A stretch of 64,000 nucleotides of DNA from Nannocystis bainbridge (GCF_028368995.1 NZ_JAQNDL010000003.1:1798001-1862000); one strand, 5' to 3'; numbered from the stretch's first letter, positions 50,696 to 61,147 are shown. Program-made: numbers and translations. The notes: generated by a model not told the origin, from the letters alone.

Positions 50696-52771
50696 CTATA
50701 ACCCACTGACCAGGCGCGGCTCTACGAAGGCCTCGTAGTCGAACGCGCGGTGCAATTCTTCGCGCCCGTGCAGCAGCTCCTCGACCAGGGGGACGACGCT
50801 CGCGCGCCAGATCAACGCCAGGGCGTCCTCATCGAGACCAGGCCGCATAAAGTGACTGTGTCCGATCAGGCGCTCACGGCTCACTCCGTGGCGCCTAAGC
50901 TCTAGATTGAGCGCCCGCATCACGGCCGCGACGGACTTCATGCGCGGCGCGTGACGATCGAGCCAGCGCTCGAGCCGTTCGGGCTCGGGCTCGAGCTTGA
51001 AGAAGTGGAAGCGCCTCCGCAGCGCCATGTCCAGCGGGGCGATCGATTGGTCCGCGGTGTTCATGGTGCCCAAGAGCACGAGGTTATGCGGCACCCGCAA
51101 GACGCGCCGCGACTGCGACAGCGTGACGGGCTCGCCGCGCCGCTCAAGGGCGAACAGCAGCTCTCCGAAGATGCGGGGGAGGTTGCCGCGGTTGATCTCG
51201 TCGATCACGAGCACGTGCTCTCGCCCGAGATCGCTAGCCGCGCGCTCACAGAAGTTCAGGAACACGCCCGGGACCACCGGATAGGTCATCTGCCCGCCTA
51301 CGGGGGTCGGGCGGATGCCTTCGATGAAATCCTCGTAGCCGTAGCTGGGATGGAATTGCACGACCTCGATCCGTGAGCGGTCGCCGCCGCTGCGCAGGCG
51401 GGCGAGGCGCTCGGCGATCCATGTCTTCCCCGTACCGGGGGGGCCGCAGAGCATGAGCTGTGACCGGTCATGCAGGAGGCGCTCCAGATCTGTCAGGTCG
51501 GCGTCCTCAAACAGGGTCTCGGCCAAAAACTGCGCGCGGTCGTAGGCTTCGGAGCCCGGGGGCGTCGGGGACTCGGCGTCGTCCGGCGTCGGGTCGGGCG
51601 AATCGACGTACTCCGGGTGGTCGGCGAAGTAAGCGACGATGTCCAGCCCGACGACCGGTAACTCGTGCTCCACGACGAGGGCCCGCAAGCGCTCGCACGC
51701 GCGGATGTACGAGGGGCCGTCAGTCGGCGCGACGCCGGTCAGGCGCACGTAGCCGCGGGCCAGCATGCCCGACTGCGCGGGGAACCAGCGCTCGGGAGCC
51801 TTGCAGTGCAGCACCATGGTCGGGAACGACATCCCGGCGTTGGACAGCGGGGAGTCCCTGCGCAGACGGTCGATGGTCGCGGCCGCGTCCGCGTCCGACT
51901 CGCAGGCCCACAAGGTATCGATCCAGTGGTTGGCTGCCTCGGCTTGGTCGACGATCCGGTTGCGCGAATGACCGCCCATCGCTTGGCCGAAGCGGGTCAT
52001 GCGCTCGCGCCCATTCTCGAGGTCGGTGTTGAAAAGGCGCATCAGCTGGATCAGGTCCTCGGCGGACAACGAGCGCCTGTTGGCCGCGATGAGCTGCCGA
52101 GCCTCGGCCAGCGCCCGCTGCCGGACTTTGATTCGCGCGGGCGGAAGGTCTCGTCGAGCGCGTGCGATCACTGCCGTGATGTCCGGCTCCTCGCGGCGTC
52201 GAGTAGCCGGACGCGGCAGCGAGCGCCCGAGCTCCGTCTCGAGAGCGCCGAGGAAGCCAGGCGAGTGCGAGCGGTAGAACGAGGTGTCGCGTGACGCCGC
52301 CGCGGCGATGAACGCCTGCGAGGCCGCGCGGACCCGGGGCCACAGCGCCGCGACGTCCTCGGCCGGGAGGTAGAGCACCGCCGCCGGGCCGGTGGATTTG
52401 AAGGTCCACGTCCCCTTGAGGCGAGGCCCGAGCGCGGTCCGCGTCTCGTCATCGAGCCTGGCCGGATCGACCAAGAGAAACAACATCTCGTGCAAGATCA
52501 CCCCCACATACACCAAGCCGACGTTGAGGGTTACGCGCTCCGTGAAGAGGGTGACGGCCCACTTGCGGTCCCCGTGTCCGTGAGCCGGTTCGATGAGCTC
52601 GGCGAACACTCGCAGGACCTCGATCCTCGACTCGGGATGCGGCAGCAGCCGCGCGACGATCTCGGTCGCCGCCGACGGGTCGTCGCGGTCCTTCGGGCTG
52701 GCGCTCGCGCGCTCGTGCTCCGCGACGGCCCCTGCGATGCGAGCTTCGAGCTCCGTCTCCATGGCAGTCAT
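50696..52771 (-). CDS. mcrB: McrB-type GTP-dependent DNA translocase subunit
   Basis: A 691-residue protein. The C-terminal AAA+ domain (about 420-691) has GPPGTGKTW (Walker A), VVQFHPSYGYEDFIEG (McrB-specific), HVLVIDEINRGNLPRIFGELLFALE (Walker B), LLGTMNTADQSIAPLDMALRRRFHFF (NTAD sensor-like motif, GTP-specific in McrB) and GHSHFM. It is longer than E. coli McrB because of a 400-residue N-terminal region with no recognised modified-base-binding fold, consisting of helical and beta parts (FHDE-type RLTLNVGLVYVGVILHEMLFL). ATG 52771 is chosen (MTAMETELEARI); the open frame extends further upstream into low-complexity sequence. Recognition specificity unknown. Confidence 0.9.
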   Translation of the reverse strand: MTAMETELEARIAGAVAEHERASASPKDRDDPSAATEIVARLLPHPESRIEVLRVFAELIEPAHGHGDRKWAVTLFTERVTLNVGLVYVGVILHEMLFLLVDPARLDDETRTALGPRLKGTWTFKSTGPAAVLYLPAEDVAALWPRVRAASQAFIAAAASRDTSFYRSHSPGFLGALETELGRSLPRPATRRREEPDITAVIARARRDLPPARIKVRQRALAEARQLIAANRRSLSAEDLIQLMRLFNTDLENGRERMTRFGQAMGGHSRNRIVDQAEAANHWIDTLWACESDADAAATIDRLRRDSPLSNAGMSFPTMVLHCKAPERWFPAQSGMLARGYVRLTGVAPTDGPSYIRACERLRALVVEHELPVVGLDIVAYFADHPEYVDSPDPTPDDAESPTPPGSEAYDRAQFLAETLFEDADLTDLERLLHDRSQLMLCGPPGTGKTWIAERLARLRSGGDRSRIEVVQFHPSYGYEDFIEGIRPTPVGGQMTYPVVPGVFLNFCERAASDLGREHVLVIDEINRGNLPRIFGELLFALERRGEPVTLSQSRRVLRVPHNLVLLGTMNTADQSIAPLDMALRRRFHFFKLEPEPERLERWLDRHAPRMKSVAAVMRALNLELRRHGVSRERLIGHSHFMRPGLDEDALALIWRASVVPLVEELLHGREELHRAFDYEAFVEPRLVSGL

Positions 52772-53057
52772 GATTAGCCGATGCGAAGCCCGGCCGTATA
52801 TCAGGGCCGAAGGGCTGAGCGCTTCCGCGCGGCGCTCGCCGATGCGCGAACCTGGGCTCTTGCAGAAGTGCCCGGCCCTGTGAGCCCCGCCCGACCATGG
52901 CCGAGGCCGACCTCCGCGGCGGCACTGTCCCGCGGCGAGGGCTGATCGTCCCGAGCGACCCGAACTCGCCTGGTCATTCGGGGGGCGAATGCCGGGGCGA
53001 GAGACCCCCCCGATGAAGATCGCGTCAGAGCGCGACGCGAGGAGTGGTAGAGTCGGT

Positions 53058-56000
53058 ATGGAGATCGAGGTGAGCGCGGAGCTTTCGTTCCCCTGGACGC
53101 AGCAGAACGGCCTGGCGGCGATCCTGGACGACGGCCAGTTGTGGGCCATGGTGCTCACGTTCGGCACCGCTCCGCAGCGCGTCCAGGACCTGCGCAAGGG
53201 CCTGAAGCAGTTGATGAAGCGTATCCGGCGCGGACGCATTGACGTCTCGGACGACGCGAGCTTCGGTCGCGCGATCGCCATGTCGCTTCGCTCCGCCCGC
53301 GATCGCCAGCGCCTCACCGACGAGATGTCGCGGGCCCACGCCGGGTCGCTGACCGACTTTCTCGGACGTCAACTGCTGGCGTGGCTGCTGTCGGACGCGC
53401 ACCGCCACGACATGCTCGGGGCGATCGGCGATGAGCCGGCGCAGGTTGAGCAGGTCCTGCGCGCCGGGTCTATGGATGCCCGGCTGTGGCCCGTCGCCTG
53501 CTTCGCGGCCGCGCGGGCGCTGCTCGAGCCCTCGCGCGGGCGCGACTGGGCCGACGCGCTGCTCGCGGCGCATCCGCAGTTCGCGAAGTTCGTCGCGGCG
53601 GGGCAATCCGACGAGGACGGCGATGTCGGCGATGCCGCAGTCGATGATCCTCCGATCCAGGAGCCGGCGGTGCCGGCGGCGAGCGAGCCGGTCGAGGAGC
53701 GCGACGAGCGAGTGGAGGCGCTGCAGCGGCTGCTGCAGCGGTACAGCGAGTGGACGACGCGGATGTCGCCGGCGGAGCTCGAGCGCGCGCTCGAGTTGCT
53801 CGCCGGACTCGCCGAGGGCCCGCGCAGCGCCTTGCGCGACCTCGAGGCGGCCAGACAACGTTTGCAGAGGCAGATCGACGATCTGCCCGACCACCCGATT
53901 CTGCAGCTGCTGCGGCACGAGCTCCCCGGCGCGACAACGCAGCAGAGCTCGCTCGCCGCGCTGCGGGTGGGAATCGAGCGGCGCGCGGCGGCGCTCGCCA
54001 ACGTGCGGCAGGCTGCCGACCGTATCGAGGTGCTGTGCGAGCGCCTCGCCGTCGAGCCGGAGTGGCCGACGATCCCGGGCGGCGTGCTCGACAGTCCGAT
54101 CGACGAGCGGATCGCGGCACTCGAGCGGATCCTCGACGAGCTCGGCGGCGAACTACAGGCGAGGCTCGCGCGGGTCGACGCCGAGGAAGAGGCCGCCGAC
54201 AGGTTGCTGTCCGAGTGGTCGCAGCTCGACCGCGGCGGCGAGCTGGCGCTCGATCTCGACGCCGAGCTCGCGCCGGCCCTGCACCTGTTGTTGCAGGGAT
54301 GCTTGCGTACTCACCGACGCGAGCGGCTCGCGCCGCTCGTCGCCGATCGGAGGCTTCTGGTCGTGCTGTTCGCCGTGCTGGCGGCACGCGACCGCCCGGC
54401 GGCGTGCTCGTTGCTCGTCGAGCTGGCGCACGGGCTTCGCGCGGAGCTAGTCGCGCCGCTGCTCGCAGCGCTCGATGACGCCACTCTCCACGAACTCGCG
54501 GCTGATCCGAAGCTGCCGGTCGAACTCGGCGAGCGGCTGTTCTCGCTGGCGCTGACCTCGGGGCGCGGCGATCTGCTCGCGGAGCTCGCGCCGCACTTCC
54601 ACGGCGAGCCGGCGATCACTGAACTGTTCCACGCGGTGCGCTTGCAGGCGCGCACGCGCGACCTCGCCGACATCGCGCGGCGGCTGGTGCAGCTCGCCCA
54701 TGAGGTGTCGAAAGCCGCCAGCGATGATTCGCAGCAGCGGGTGCGCGAGCTGAAGCAGAACGTGATCGATCGATTGACGCTGCCACCGGGGATGACGCGG
54801 CTGCATCAGGAGCTGCGGGGATACGCGCAGCAGATCGTGCGTCGGGCGTTGAAGGTCGATGTCGAGGGCGACCATGCGGCGGCGGCGCTGACGGCGTTCA
54901 CGCGAATCGGCACGCTCGACCACATGGTCCAAGTGGCGATCGATCAGCTCGATCCGGTGTCGGTGCGCAACCTCACCGAGATCCACCGCAAGAACACGCG
55001 TACGTTCCTCGCGGAGATCGAGCGCGACCTGCGGGCGTGGGTGACCGCGGCGACGCCCGCACCGGGCGATTCGTTGGCACCGGCGGTGCGCGGGCTGGCG
55101 GCCGCCGGGCGCCCGCGCGGCGAGGCGTTTCTCGGAGCGCTGCGGCGTCTGGGCGACGAGCCAACGATCCAGGCGCTGCTCGCCGGACCAGAGCTTGCCG
55201 ACCCCGAGGGCGAGATCGAACCTGTCCATACAGCCAGCTTTATCGCGCTGTGCGACGGCCGGCCGGTAACGGCCGAGCTGTATGTCGCCGACCGCCTGCG
55301 GGTCGTGCTCGGGCGCGGGCCGGGGAGCAGCGCTGAGGCGGTCGACGAGCTGCTGCGCCGGCGCGTGCTGCACGCAGCTCGACTGGCGGCGGGCGACGAT
55401 CCGGAGCTCCTGCGACGGGTCGACGCATCGGCCCAGCAGCGGCGCGAGGGGATCTTGCGCGAGCACGAGGGGTCGCTCGCCGAGGCCCGCGGCAGCGCAC
55501 CGGACAGCGAGGAGATCGCCGTCCGCCTGCAGCTGTTCGAGGAGGCGCTAGGCGCCGAGGACTTCGAGAACGCCGAGTCGCTGGTGCGCGAGCTCGCCGA
55601 CGATCTGCAGCGGCACCGGCTGCTGCAAGATCCCGAGCGGCGCTACGCGCTCGACTTCCTGCGCGACGCCGGCGGGTCGCCGGCGATCGACGAGCCGCTC
55701 GAGCAGCTGCAAGCGCGTGTCGGTGCGGTGCGGACCGCCAATGCGAGCCGGCGGATGCACATCGACTTCTTGCTGCACGCCTGTGACGACCCAGCCCTCG
55801 GCGCCGCGGTGCAGCCTCACTTCGCCCCGCTGGCGCGCCGGCTCGACCGGCTCTCGCACTGGCCGTCGGACAAGCTGGCGGAGAAGCTGGCCGACTCGAT
55901 CCACGAGGTGAGCCGCTATCTGTTGACGCAGGTGACCTATCGAGCCGAACAACCGGAGACCGTCGATCATTTGCTCGAGGCGCTGCCGCGCTACGTCACA

Positions 56001-58667
56001 GACCGGCTGCAGACGCTAGTCGATGAGCGCGCGGCCGACCCGCTCGCTGAGCTGGTCGGTCTAATCCGCGCGTACCACCAGCCGAGCCGGATCCTGCAGT
56101 TCGTCGCGCCGCCGCGCCTGCCGAGCGTCGAGGCGGTTCGACCGGCCGCCCGCGCGCCACGGCAGGCCGTGTCGATCCAACGCGAGTCGGGCGGCGACGA
56201 GCTCGCGGCGCACATCCGGCGCTACCTCGCGCGCCTCGTCGAGCAGACGCCCGATCCGCGGGCGGATGGGCCGCGCACGGTCGACGAGGCGGTGCGCGCG
56301 AAGGACTGGCCAGCGCTGCGCCGGATCGCTGCCGGGCTTGTGCGCGCGCACGGCAGCGCGCCCGGGCAGAGCTCGCGGCTTCCGGTCGCCGAGGGGGTGT
56401 TCGCGTTCGCGCGCGCCCGCGAGAGCCTTACCGACCGCCCGACACCCGATGTCACGCTGATCTACGAGGTCGTCGCAGTGTTCTGGGCCAAGAGCGACCT
56501 GCAGCAGTTCGACCTCGCAGGCGAACTCGACCTGTTGATCGTCGAGGCGCTCGACGACTCCGCGAAGCGGAGCGGCGCCGACCTCGGGGCGCGCGGCGCC
56601 GCGCTGATCGCCGAGGTCGTCGCGGCGCGTCGCGACGACCCGAAGTACGCGTGGTCCGTCGAGCTGATGTGGGCGGCGGCCCAGGTGCAGGACCGCGACG
56701 TCCCGGCGAGCGCGCGGATCGCCGAGACGCTGTGGGAGCTGCTCAAGCCCCAGAACAACCCGAATCCACGCGCCGACCTGCTGCACTGGCTGTACCGGCT
56801 GCGCTGCGAGGAGGCGCTGCGGCAGCTCGCCAACCAGTCGCCGAACCCGAGCTTCGCGGTGCAGTGCATCCACGCGTTCACGCGGGCGGAGTCGGACCCG
56901 GACGTGCGGGCGCGTGCGCTGCAGATGTCGGCGGCTTTCCGCGAGCAGACGGCGCGGCGCAAGAACCGGCAGCCGTGGATCTTGTTGTTCTTGCGGCTCG
57001 AGTCGACGAGCGCGCAGGTCGACGTCGACGTGGCGCCGGTCGAGGTACAGGCGCTCGACCGCGTCGTGCAGGATCGCCACGGCGAGTTCGACCTCGCGGT
57101 GCTCGTCGAAGCGCGGCTGTCGGCCGACCCACCAGAGGCGCTCGCGTTGCGCTTCTTCGACGAGCCCGTGATCGAGCTGATCAGCGGCGACGACGACCTG
57201 CTGACCGCGCGGACGATTCACGCCAGGCTGCCGCTGCCGCCGCGGATCCGCGGCGGCGATCTGCTCGCCGTGCCGTTCACGATCACCGGGCGCACGTTCG
57301 GCGGGCGGACGTTCGAGGCGCGCGGGTCGCTCGACCTCGAGCTCGCGGGCGAGGCGACGAATCCGGTGCGCCGCGAGGAGGTCCTCGGCGCCTGGCCTGG
57401 CGCATCGGGCAGGCCGGTCCAGCACGACGAGGGCTTCTTCGGCCGCGAGGACGAGATCCGCCAGATTGATCTGCGGCTGCGCAGCGACCGTGGGCAGGGC
57501 AGCTTGATGCTGTTCGGCCAGCGCCGGGTCGGCAAGACATCGCTGCTGCTCGAGATGGTGCGGCTCTTGCCGCCGCGGCCAGGGCACGTCGCGGGGGTGT
57601 TCCTCGACGTGTCGAACCTCGACCTGCCGGACAACATGTCGATGTCGCAGCGGTTCTTCGCGGCGATCGTGCACGCGCTCGGAGACCCGCGCAACGCGGC
57701 GGTGCGCGAGCAGCTGGACGTCGAGGAGCGCAACATCCACCGGCTGTTCCGCGGCATCGACGCGTCGCTGTCGCTGTACACCGCACTGCACTCGCTTCGC
57801 GACCGCCTGCGCGAGCGATCGGGCGAGCGGATCTGCCGGCTCGCGTTCTTCGTCGACGAGTTCGACCGCTTCGTCGAGCCGCTGCTGCTCGGACACGAGG
57901 AGCAGGTCGACCGCATGATGTGGGACCTACGGCAGATCGTGCAGCAGTCGCGCGACATCTCGCTCGTGCTAGCCGGCTCGGGCTTGCAGAAGATGTTGAC
58001 GCGCGACTACAGCCGGCCGCTGCACGGCAGCATCGACCAGATCGAGATCCGGCCGTTCGTCTGGGAGCGCGACCGCGAAGCGATCCTCGCCACATTCCTG
58101 CCGGAGTCGATCCGCGGGCGGCTGTGCCGGCCCGAGAACATCGACGCCGTCGCCCGCCACGCGGCAACTTTGTGCGGTGGCCACCCGTACTTTCTCGCGT
58201 TGGTCGGCCAGGCGGCGGGGCTGTCGGCCGACGGGCGCAGCGTCAACGTCCCGGTTGTTAACGACGCCGCGCGCCGGCTGATCGCCTCGAGCCTGCCCGA
58301 GCTCGTTCGGATCGACGAGCAGGTGTTTTACTCGCATATCTTCGACACGCTCAAGCGCGTGCCGGTGCGCGAGCGGTTGCTAGCGCAGATCCTACTCGTG
58401 CACATCGCGGTGCGTACCACCGAGACCGACCGCTGGCTCAACCTCGGTGACGCGCTCGAGGTGCCCGACCTGCTGCGGATCACCCGCGAGGCCGACCGCG
58501 AGCGCGCGCTACGGCTGCTCCTCGACGAGGGGGCGGTCGCGCAGGATCCAGCGCAACGGGTGCGAATCACCGTGCCTGTCACGGCGCTCGCGCTGCGACG
58601 CGGTGCGGCGCGCCTACGTCACGAGGCGCTCCAGCGGCTCTCCGCGTCGACTGGCGGACCGTCATGA
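53058..58667 (+). CDS. Giant AAA/STAND-like ATPase, first gene of a two-gene module
   Basis: About 1,869 residues, cytoplasmic. Order: an N-terminal domain of ~55 residues (EVSAELSFPWTQQNGLAAILDDGQ), helical repeat and coiled-coil regions through ~1,430 with Arg/Glu/Ala-rich pieces (QARLARVDAEEEAADRLLSEW), a short beta segment, then an ATPase at about 1,440-1,720: GFFGREDEIRQIDLRL, LFGQRRVGKTSLLLEM (Walker A), LAFFVDEFDRFVEPLL (Walker B), LVLAGSGLQKML (sensor), and CGGHPYFLALVG, as in STAND or Orc1/Cdc6-like ATPases. A winged-helix-type tail follows. ATG 53058 has GAGGAG upstream; 52989 and 53013 are alternatives. It overlaps the partner gene (ATGA) and is divergent to mcrBC. I know no named system with this architecture. 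Confidence 0.8.
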   Translation: MEIEVSAELSFPWTQQNGLAAILDDGQLWAMVLTFGTAPQRVQDLRKGLKQLMKRIRRGRIDVSDDASFGRAIAMSLRSARDRQRLTDEMSRAHAGSLTDFLGRQLLAWLLSDAHRHDMLGAIGDEPAQVEQVLRAGSMDARLWPVACFAAARALLEPSRGRDWADALLAAHPQFAKFVAAGQSDEDGDVGDAAVDDPPIQEPAVPAASEPVEERDERVEALQRLLQRYSEWTTRMSPAELERALELLAGLAEGPRSALRDLEAARQRLQRQIDDLPDHPILQLLRHELPGATTQQSSLAALRVGIERRAAALANVRQAADRIEVLCERLAVEPEWPTIPGGVLDSPIDERIAALERILDELGGELQARLARVDAEEEAADRLLSEWSQLDRGGELALDLDAELAPALHLLLQGCLRTHRRERLAPLVADRRLLVVLFAVLAARDRPAACSLLVELAHGLRAELVAPLLAALDDATLHELAADPKLPVELGERLFSLALTSGRGDLLAELAPHFHGEPAITELFHAVRLQARTRDLADIARRLVQLAHEVSKAASDDSQQRVRELKQNVIDRLTLPPGMTRLHQELRGYAQQIVRRALKVDVEGDHAAAALTAFTRIGTLDHMVQVAIDQLDPVSVRNLTEIHRKNTRTFLAEIERDLRAWVTAATPAPGDSLAPAVRGLAAAGRPRGEAFLGALRRLGDEPTIQALLAGPELADPEGEIEPVHTASFIALCDGRPVTAELYVADRLRVVLGRGPGSSAEAVDELLRRRVLHAARLAAGDDPELLRRVDASAQQRREGILREHEGSLAEARGSAPDSEEIAVRLQLFEEALGAEDFENAESLVRELADDLQRHRLLQDPERRYALDFLRDAGGSPAIDEPLEQLQARVGAVRTANASRRMHIDFLLHACDDPALGAAVQPHFAPLARRLDRLSHWPSDKLAEKLADSIHEVSRYLLTQVTYRAEQPETVDHLLEALPRYVTDRLQTLVDERAADPLAELVGLIRAYHQPSRILQFVAPPRLPSVEAVRPAARAPRQAVSIQRESGGDELAAHIRRYLARLVEQTPDPRADGPRTVDEAVRAKDWPALRRIAAGLVRAHGSAPGQSSRLPVAEGVFAFARARESLTDRPTPDVTLIYEVVAVFWAKSDLQQFDLAGELDLLIVEALDDSAKRSGADLGARGAALIAEVVAARRDDPKYAWSVELMWAAAQVQDRDVPASARIAETLWELLKPQNNPNPRADLLHWLYRLRCEEALRQLANQSPNPSFAVQCIHAFTRAESDPDVRARALQMSAAFREQTARRKNRQPWILLFLRLESTSAQVDVDVAPVEVQALDRVVQDRHGEFDLAVLVEARLSADPPEALALRFFDEPVIELISGDDDLLTARTIHARLPLPPRIRGGDLLAVPFTITGRTFGGRTFEARGSLDLELAGEATNPVRREEVLGAWPGASGRPVQHDEGFFGREDEIRQIDLRLRSDRGQGSLMLFGQRRVGKTSLLLEMVRLLPPRPGHVAGVFLDVSNLDLPDNMSMSQRFFAAIVHALGDPRNAAVREQLDVEERNIHRLFRGIDASLSLYTALHSLRDRLRERSGERICRLAFFVDEFDRFVEPLLLGHEEQVDRMMWDLRQIVQQSRDISLVLAGSGLQKMLTRDYSRPLHGSIDQIEIRPFVWERDREAILATFLPESIRGRLCRPENIDAVARHAATLCGGHPYFLALVGQAAGLSADGRSVNVPVVNDAARRLIASSLPELVRIDEQVFYSHIFDTLKRVPVRERLLAQILLVHIAVRTTETDRWLNLGDALEVPDLLRITREADRERALRLLLDEGAVAQDPAQRVRITVPVTALALRRGAARLRHEALQRLSASTGGPS

Positions 58668-60562
58668 CCATAATCCAGACCCTCGACCTCGAACCTCTCG
58701 TCGCTGACGTCGTCGCTGACGTCCTGCACTCGACCGCGCCGGGCAGCGTCAATGTCGTCGTGCCGCCGGGCTTCGGCGACCGCATCGTTGGTTCGGCGAT
58801 CGTCGAGCGGCTGCGCGAGGCCGCCGGTGGAGTGCCGGTCGCCGAGCTGACGATGGACGAGATCCCCGACGTCCGCACGTTCATCGCCCGCCTCGCCGCC
58901 GGGCTGTGTCGCCCGTTTGCGGCCGACGCCGCCGACTCCGACCTCGCGCTCAAGAGCTTGCTGCGTGCCGGCGAGCACCCAGCGATCTACGTTCTGCGCC
59001 GCTTCCACTGCACGCTCGACACGCTACCGCCGTGGATGCTCGCGTGCCTGCGTACCGCCGAGGAGGACAACCTCGCGCGCGCCGTGGTGATGGCCCCGGC
59101 CTCGCACCGCCGGCTCAAGCGACGGTGGGAGAAGAAAGGCCACCCCATGATCGCCAGCGACTACGGGAACAGCCATGACAAGCGGATCGTCCGCCTGCGT
59201 GGCGCAGCTGCGATCGCCACGCTACGCCCAAAGTCGGTGCCGCCCCACGTGTATGCGTACGCGCTCAAGCTGACCGGCGGTTATCCCGAAGTGCTGGCGC
59301 GGGTGCTTGGCGCGTGGGAGCGCGGAGGCGCTTCGATCAAGCTCGACCGCGTCTTGCAGCAGAAGCTGTGCGCGGAGGCGCTCGCCGGGCTCGTGCGGTT
59401 CGCCGAGTGGCTCGACCACGATGACGACGCGTTCTTTCAAGGCAAGGTGATCGACGTGTATCACCGCTTCGACCGCGACGACGCGGTCGAAGCGGTGCGG
59501 CAGCACGAGTTGCACGAGCTGATCCTCGACGGCGACGAGCTGCGGGCCGGGTCGCTCGGGCCGGCCGCGCTCCAGTGTCAGCGCGAGGCGCTGCTGCGCG
59601 AGGACCCGAACGGTCAGCGGCGGGCGCGGGTGCGCGCGCGGCAGCTGTATCTTCGTGCTGACTACTCAGAGGTGCTGCGGCTGCTCGCCGACGAACCGCG
59701 GCCGGCCGCGGCGACCGAGCTGCTGCGCCACCACGCGACGATCATGCACCTCCTCACCGACGTCGAACCGGGCCTTGACACCGACTGGCCGGCGCTGCTC
59801 AAGGCGATCGGCGAGGCGCAGCGCTGGCTCGATCGCAACGCCGAGGTCGATGAGACCGGCCAGCTGCGCCGCCGGTACGCCGACCTGTCGCAGATCGCGC
59901 GGACCATCCACGGCATTTCCGACGTGCGCATCGTCGACCGCCTCGGCGAGCCGGTCGCCGACGACGGCTTCGACCACGACCGCGTCCGCGCGGCGCTGTT
60001 CCTGCTGACGCTCCACTTCGACGGCGCCAACCGGCGCCGCGGCCCCGCCGGCGCGCTGCGCGACGGGCTCGCGCTGCCCGAACAGCTGCTGCGCGTGTGG
60101 GCACGCTGGCAGCTCGGGCTGGACTACTACCGCGCGCCGGTGCTCGACCCGGCGATCGTCGCCGCGTTGACGCAGGTGTGGGACAAGCCCGACAGCCCGC
60201 TGAAGCTGCCGACCGTCGGCGAGTCCTTCCCCAGCTTGTGGAGCTTCGCGCTGTACGCCGGCGCGCTGCTCGACGCGCGCGCGCTCGGCGAGCGCGCGCC
60301 CGAACGCAGCGCGCAGGAACTGATGAAGTCGCTGCAGTTCCTGGTCGCCCGCAACGACCCAGCACATGCACTGGCGACCGCGAAACGTGCCCTTCGGGAC
60401 AGGTACCTCGAGCTGTGCGACCGCTGGCTCACCGCGGTTTTCGCCGTTGCACCCGCCGTCGGCGACCTCACCCGCGGTGAGCTACTGCGGATCCTCCTAC
60501 CGCTGCCGCTGCTCGAGGATGGGTCGCTCGACTGGTCGCCGGCCGTCAGCGACGGCCGCTAA
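58664..60562 (+). CDS. Partner protein with degenerate P-loop ATPase fold
   Basis: A 632-residue soluble protein, translationally coupled to the giant ATPase (ATGA overlap). Residues about 28-260 resemble the same ATPase class: VNVVVPPGFGDRIVGSAIVERL stands where a Walker A (GxxGxGKS/T) should be but lacks the Lys and final Ser/Thr; HPAIYVLRRFHCTLDTLPPWML replaces Walker B (no Asp-Glu); GGYPEVLARVLGAWERGG corresponds to the GGxP motif of the C-terminal helix. So it is a pseudo-ATPase. The remainder is helical, repeat-like (RARVRARQLYLRADYSEVLRLLADE). Paralogy to the ATPase and loss of catalysis suggest a regulatory or structural partner. Confidence 0.75.
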   Translation: MTIIQTLDLEPLVADVVADVLHSTAPGSVNVVVPPGFGDRIVGSAIVERLREAAGGVPVAELTMDEIPDVRTFIARLAAGLCRPFAADAADSDLALKSLLRAGEHPAIYVLRRFHCTLDTLPPWMLACLRTAEEDNLARAVVMAPASHRRLKRRWEKKGHPMIASDYGNSHDKRIVRLRGAAAIATLRPKSVPPHVYAYALKLTGGYPEVLARVLGAWERGGASIKLDRVLQQKLCAEALAGLVRFAEWLDHDDDAFFQGKVIDVYHRFDRDDAVEAVRQHELHELILDGDELRAGSLGPAALQCQREALLREDPNGQRRARVRARQLYLRADYSEVLRLLADEPRPAAATELLRHHATIMHLLTDVEPGLDTDWPALLKAIGEAQRWLDRNAEVDETGQLRRRYADLSQIARTIHGISDVRIVDRLGEPVADDGFDHDRVRAALFLLTLHFDGANRRRGPAGALRDGLALPEQLLRVWARWQLGLDYYRAPVLDPAIVAALTQVWDKPDSPLKLPTVGESFPSLWSFALYAGALLDARALGERAPERSAQELMKSLQFLVARNDPAHALATAKRALRDRYLELCDRWLTAVFAVAPAVGDLTRGELLRILLPLPLLEDGSLDWSPAVSDGR

Positions 60563-60636
60563 ACGATGCACTTCGCGCGGAGGGAGATGTCAGACAGCAT
60601 CGCGTGGTGAGTCGGGGTTGGTTGCTTCGCGGCTCG

Positions 60637-61147
60637 TCATGTTGCCTTGCTCTCCAGTTGCGCCCAGAGGGCGCCGATGACTTCGCGGCCGCCGAGTTGG
60701 TCGCCGACGAAGGTCTCCAGCAGCTCCCATTCGGGCTGGTGGGCACGGGCCTTGACGAGCTCGTCCCAGGTGTCGAAGTCCTGCACTGCAGTTGCGAAGA
60801 TCAGGCCGACGCCGACCCGCATAGCCTCCTCCTTCATCATCTCGCTACGTTCCTCGTCCTGGTACTGCTCCTCCGTAACATGGAAGAAGGCGTAAGAATG
60901 GGTCGAGAAGCGCCGATGCACCGACGCTTCGTGGATCCCGCGCATGTCGAAATTAGAAGACAGCTTGGCCTCGAAGGTGATGACCTCGAGGATGTCATGG
61001 TTGATGAGCGGAAAATGCTTGATTCCAATAACGACGGCGTCGGGGCGGCTCCACTTGCCGGTCTTCTTGCAGGAGGCGAGTGTTGCCGATGCTCCGGCCG
61101 GTGGGGACGAGATGGAGGAAAGCTTGTTGCTCGGGGGTCAGGGCCAT
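60637..61147 (-). pseudogene. Frameshifted small PD-(D/E)xK-like nuclease
   Basis: Two frames join. The first (ATG 61147) reads MALTPEQQAFLHLVPTGRSI, a likely helix-turn-helix start, to about 61070. The second, one base off, continues TGKWSRPDAVVIGIK, then ILEVITFEAKLSSNFDMRG, SVHRRFSTHSYAFFHV, ERSEMMKEEAMRVGVGLIFAT to the stop at 60637. RPD...ITFEAK has the spacing of a PD-(D/E)xK nuclease core. The break lies near CTCCTGCAAGAAGACCGG. Either a sequencing error or a recent mutation; corrected length about 170 residues. It starts 15 bp after the helicase stop, so they would form one operon. Confidence 0.6.
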
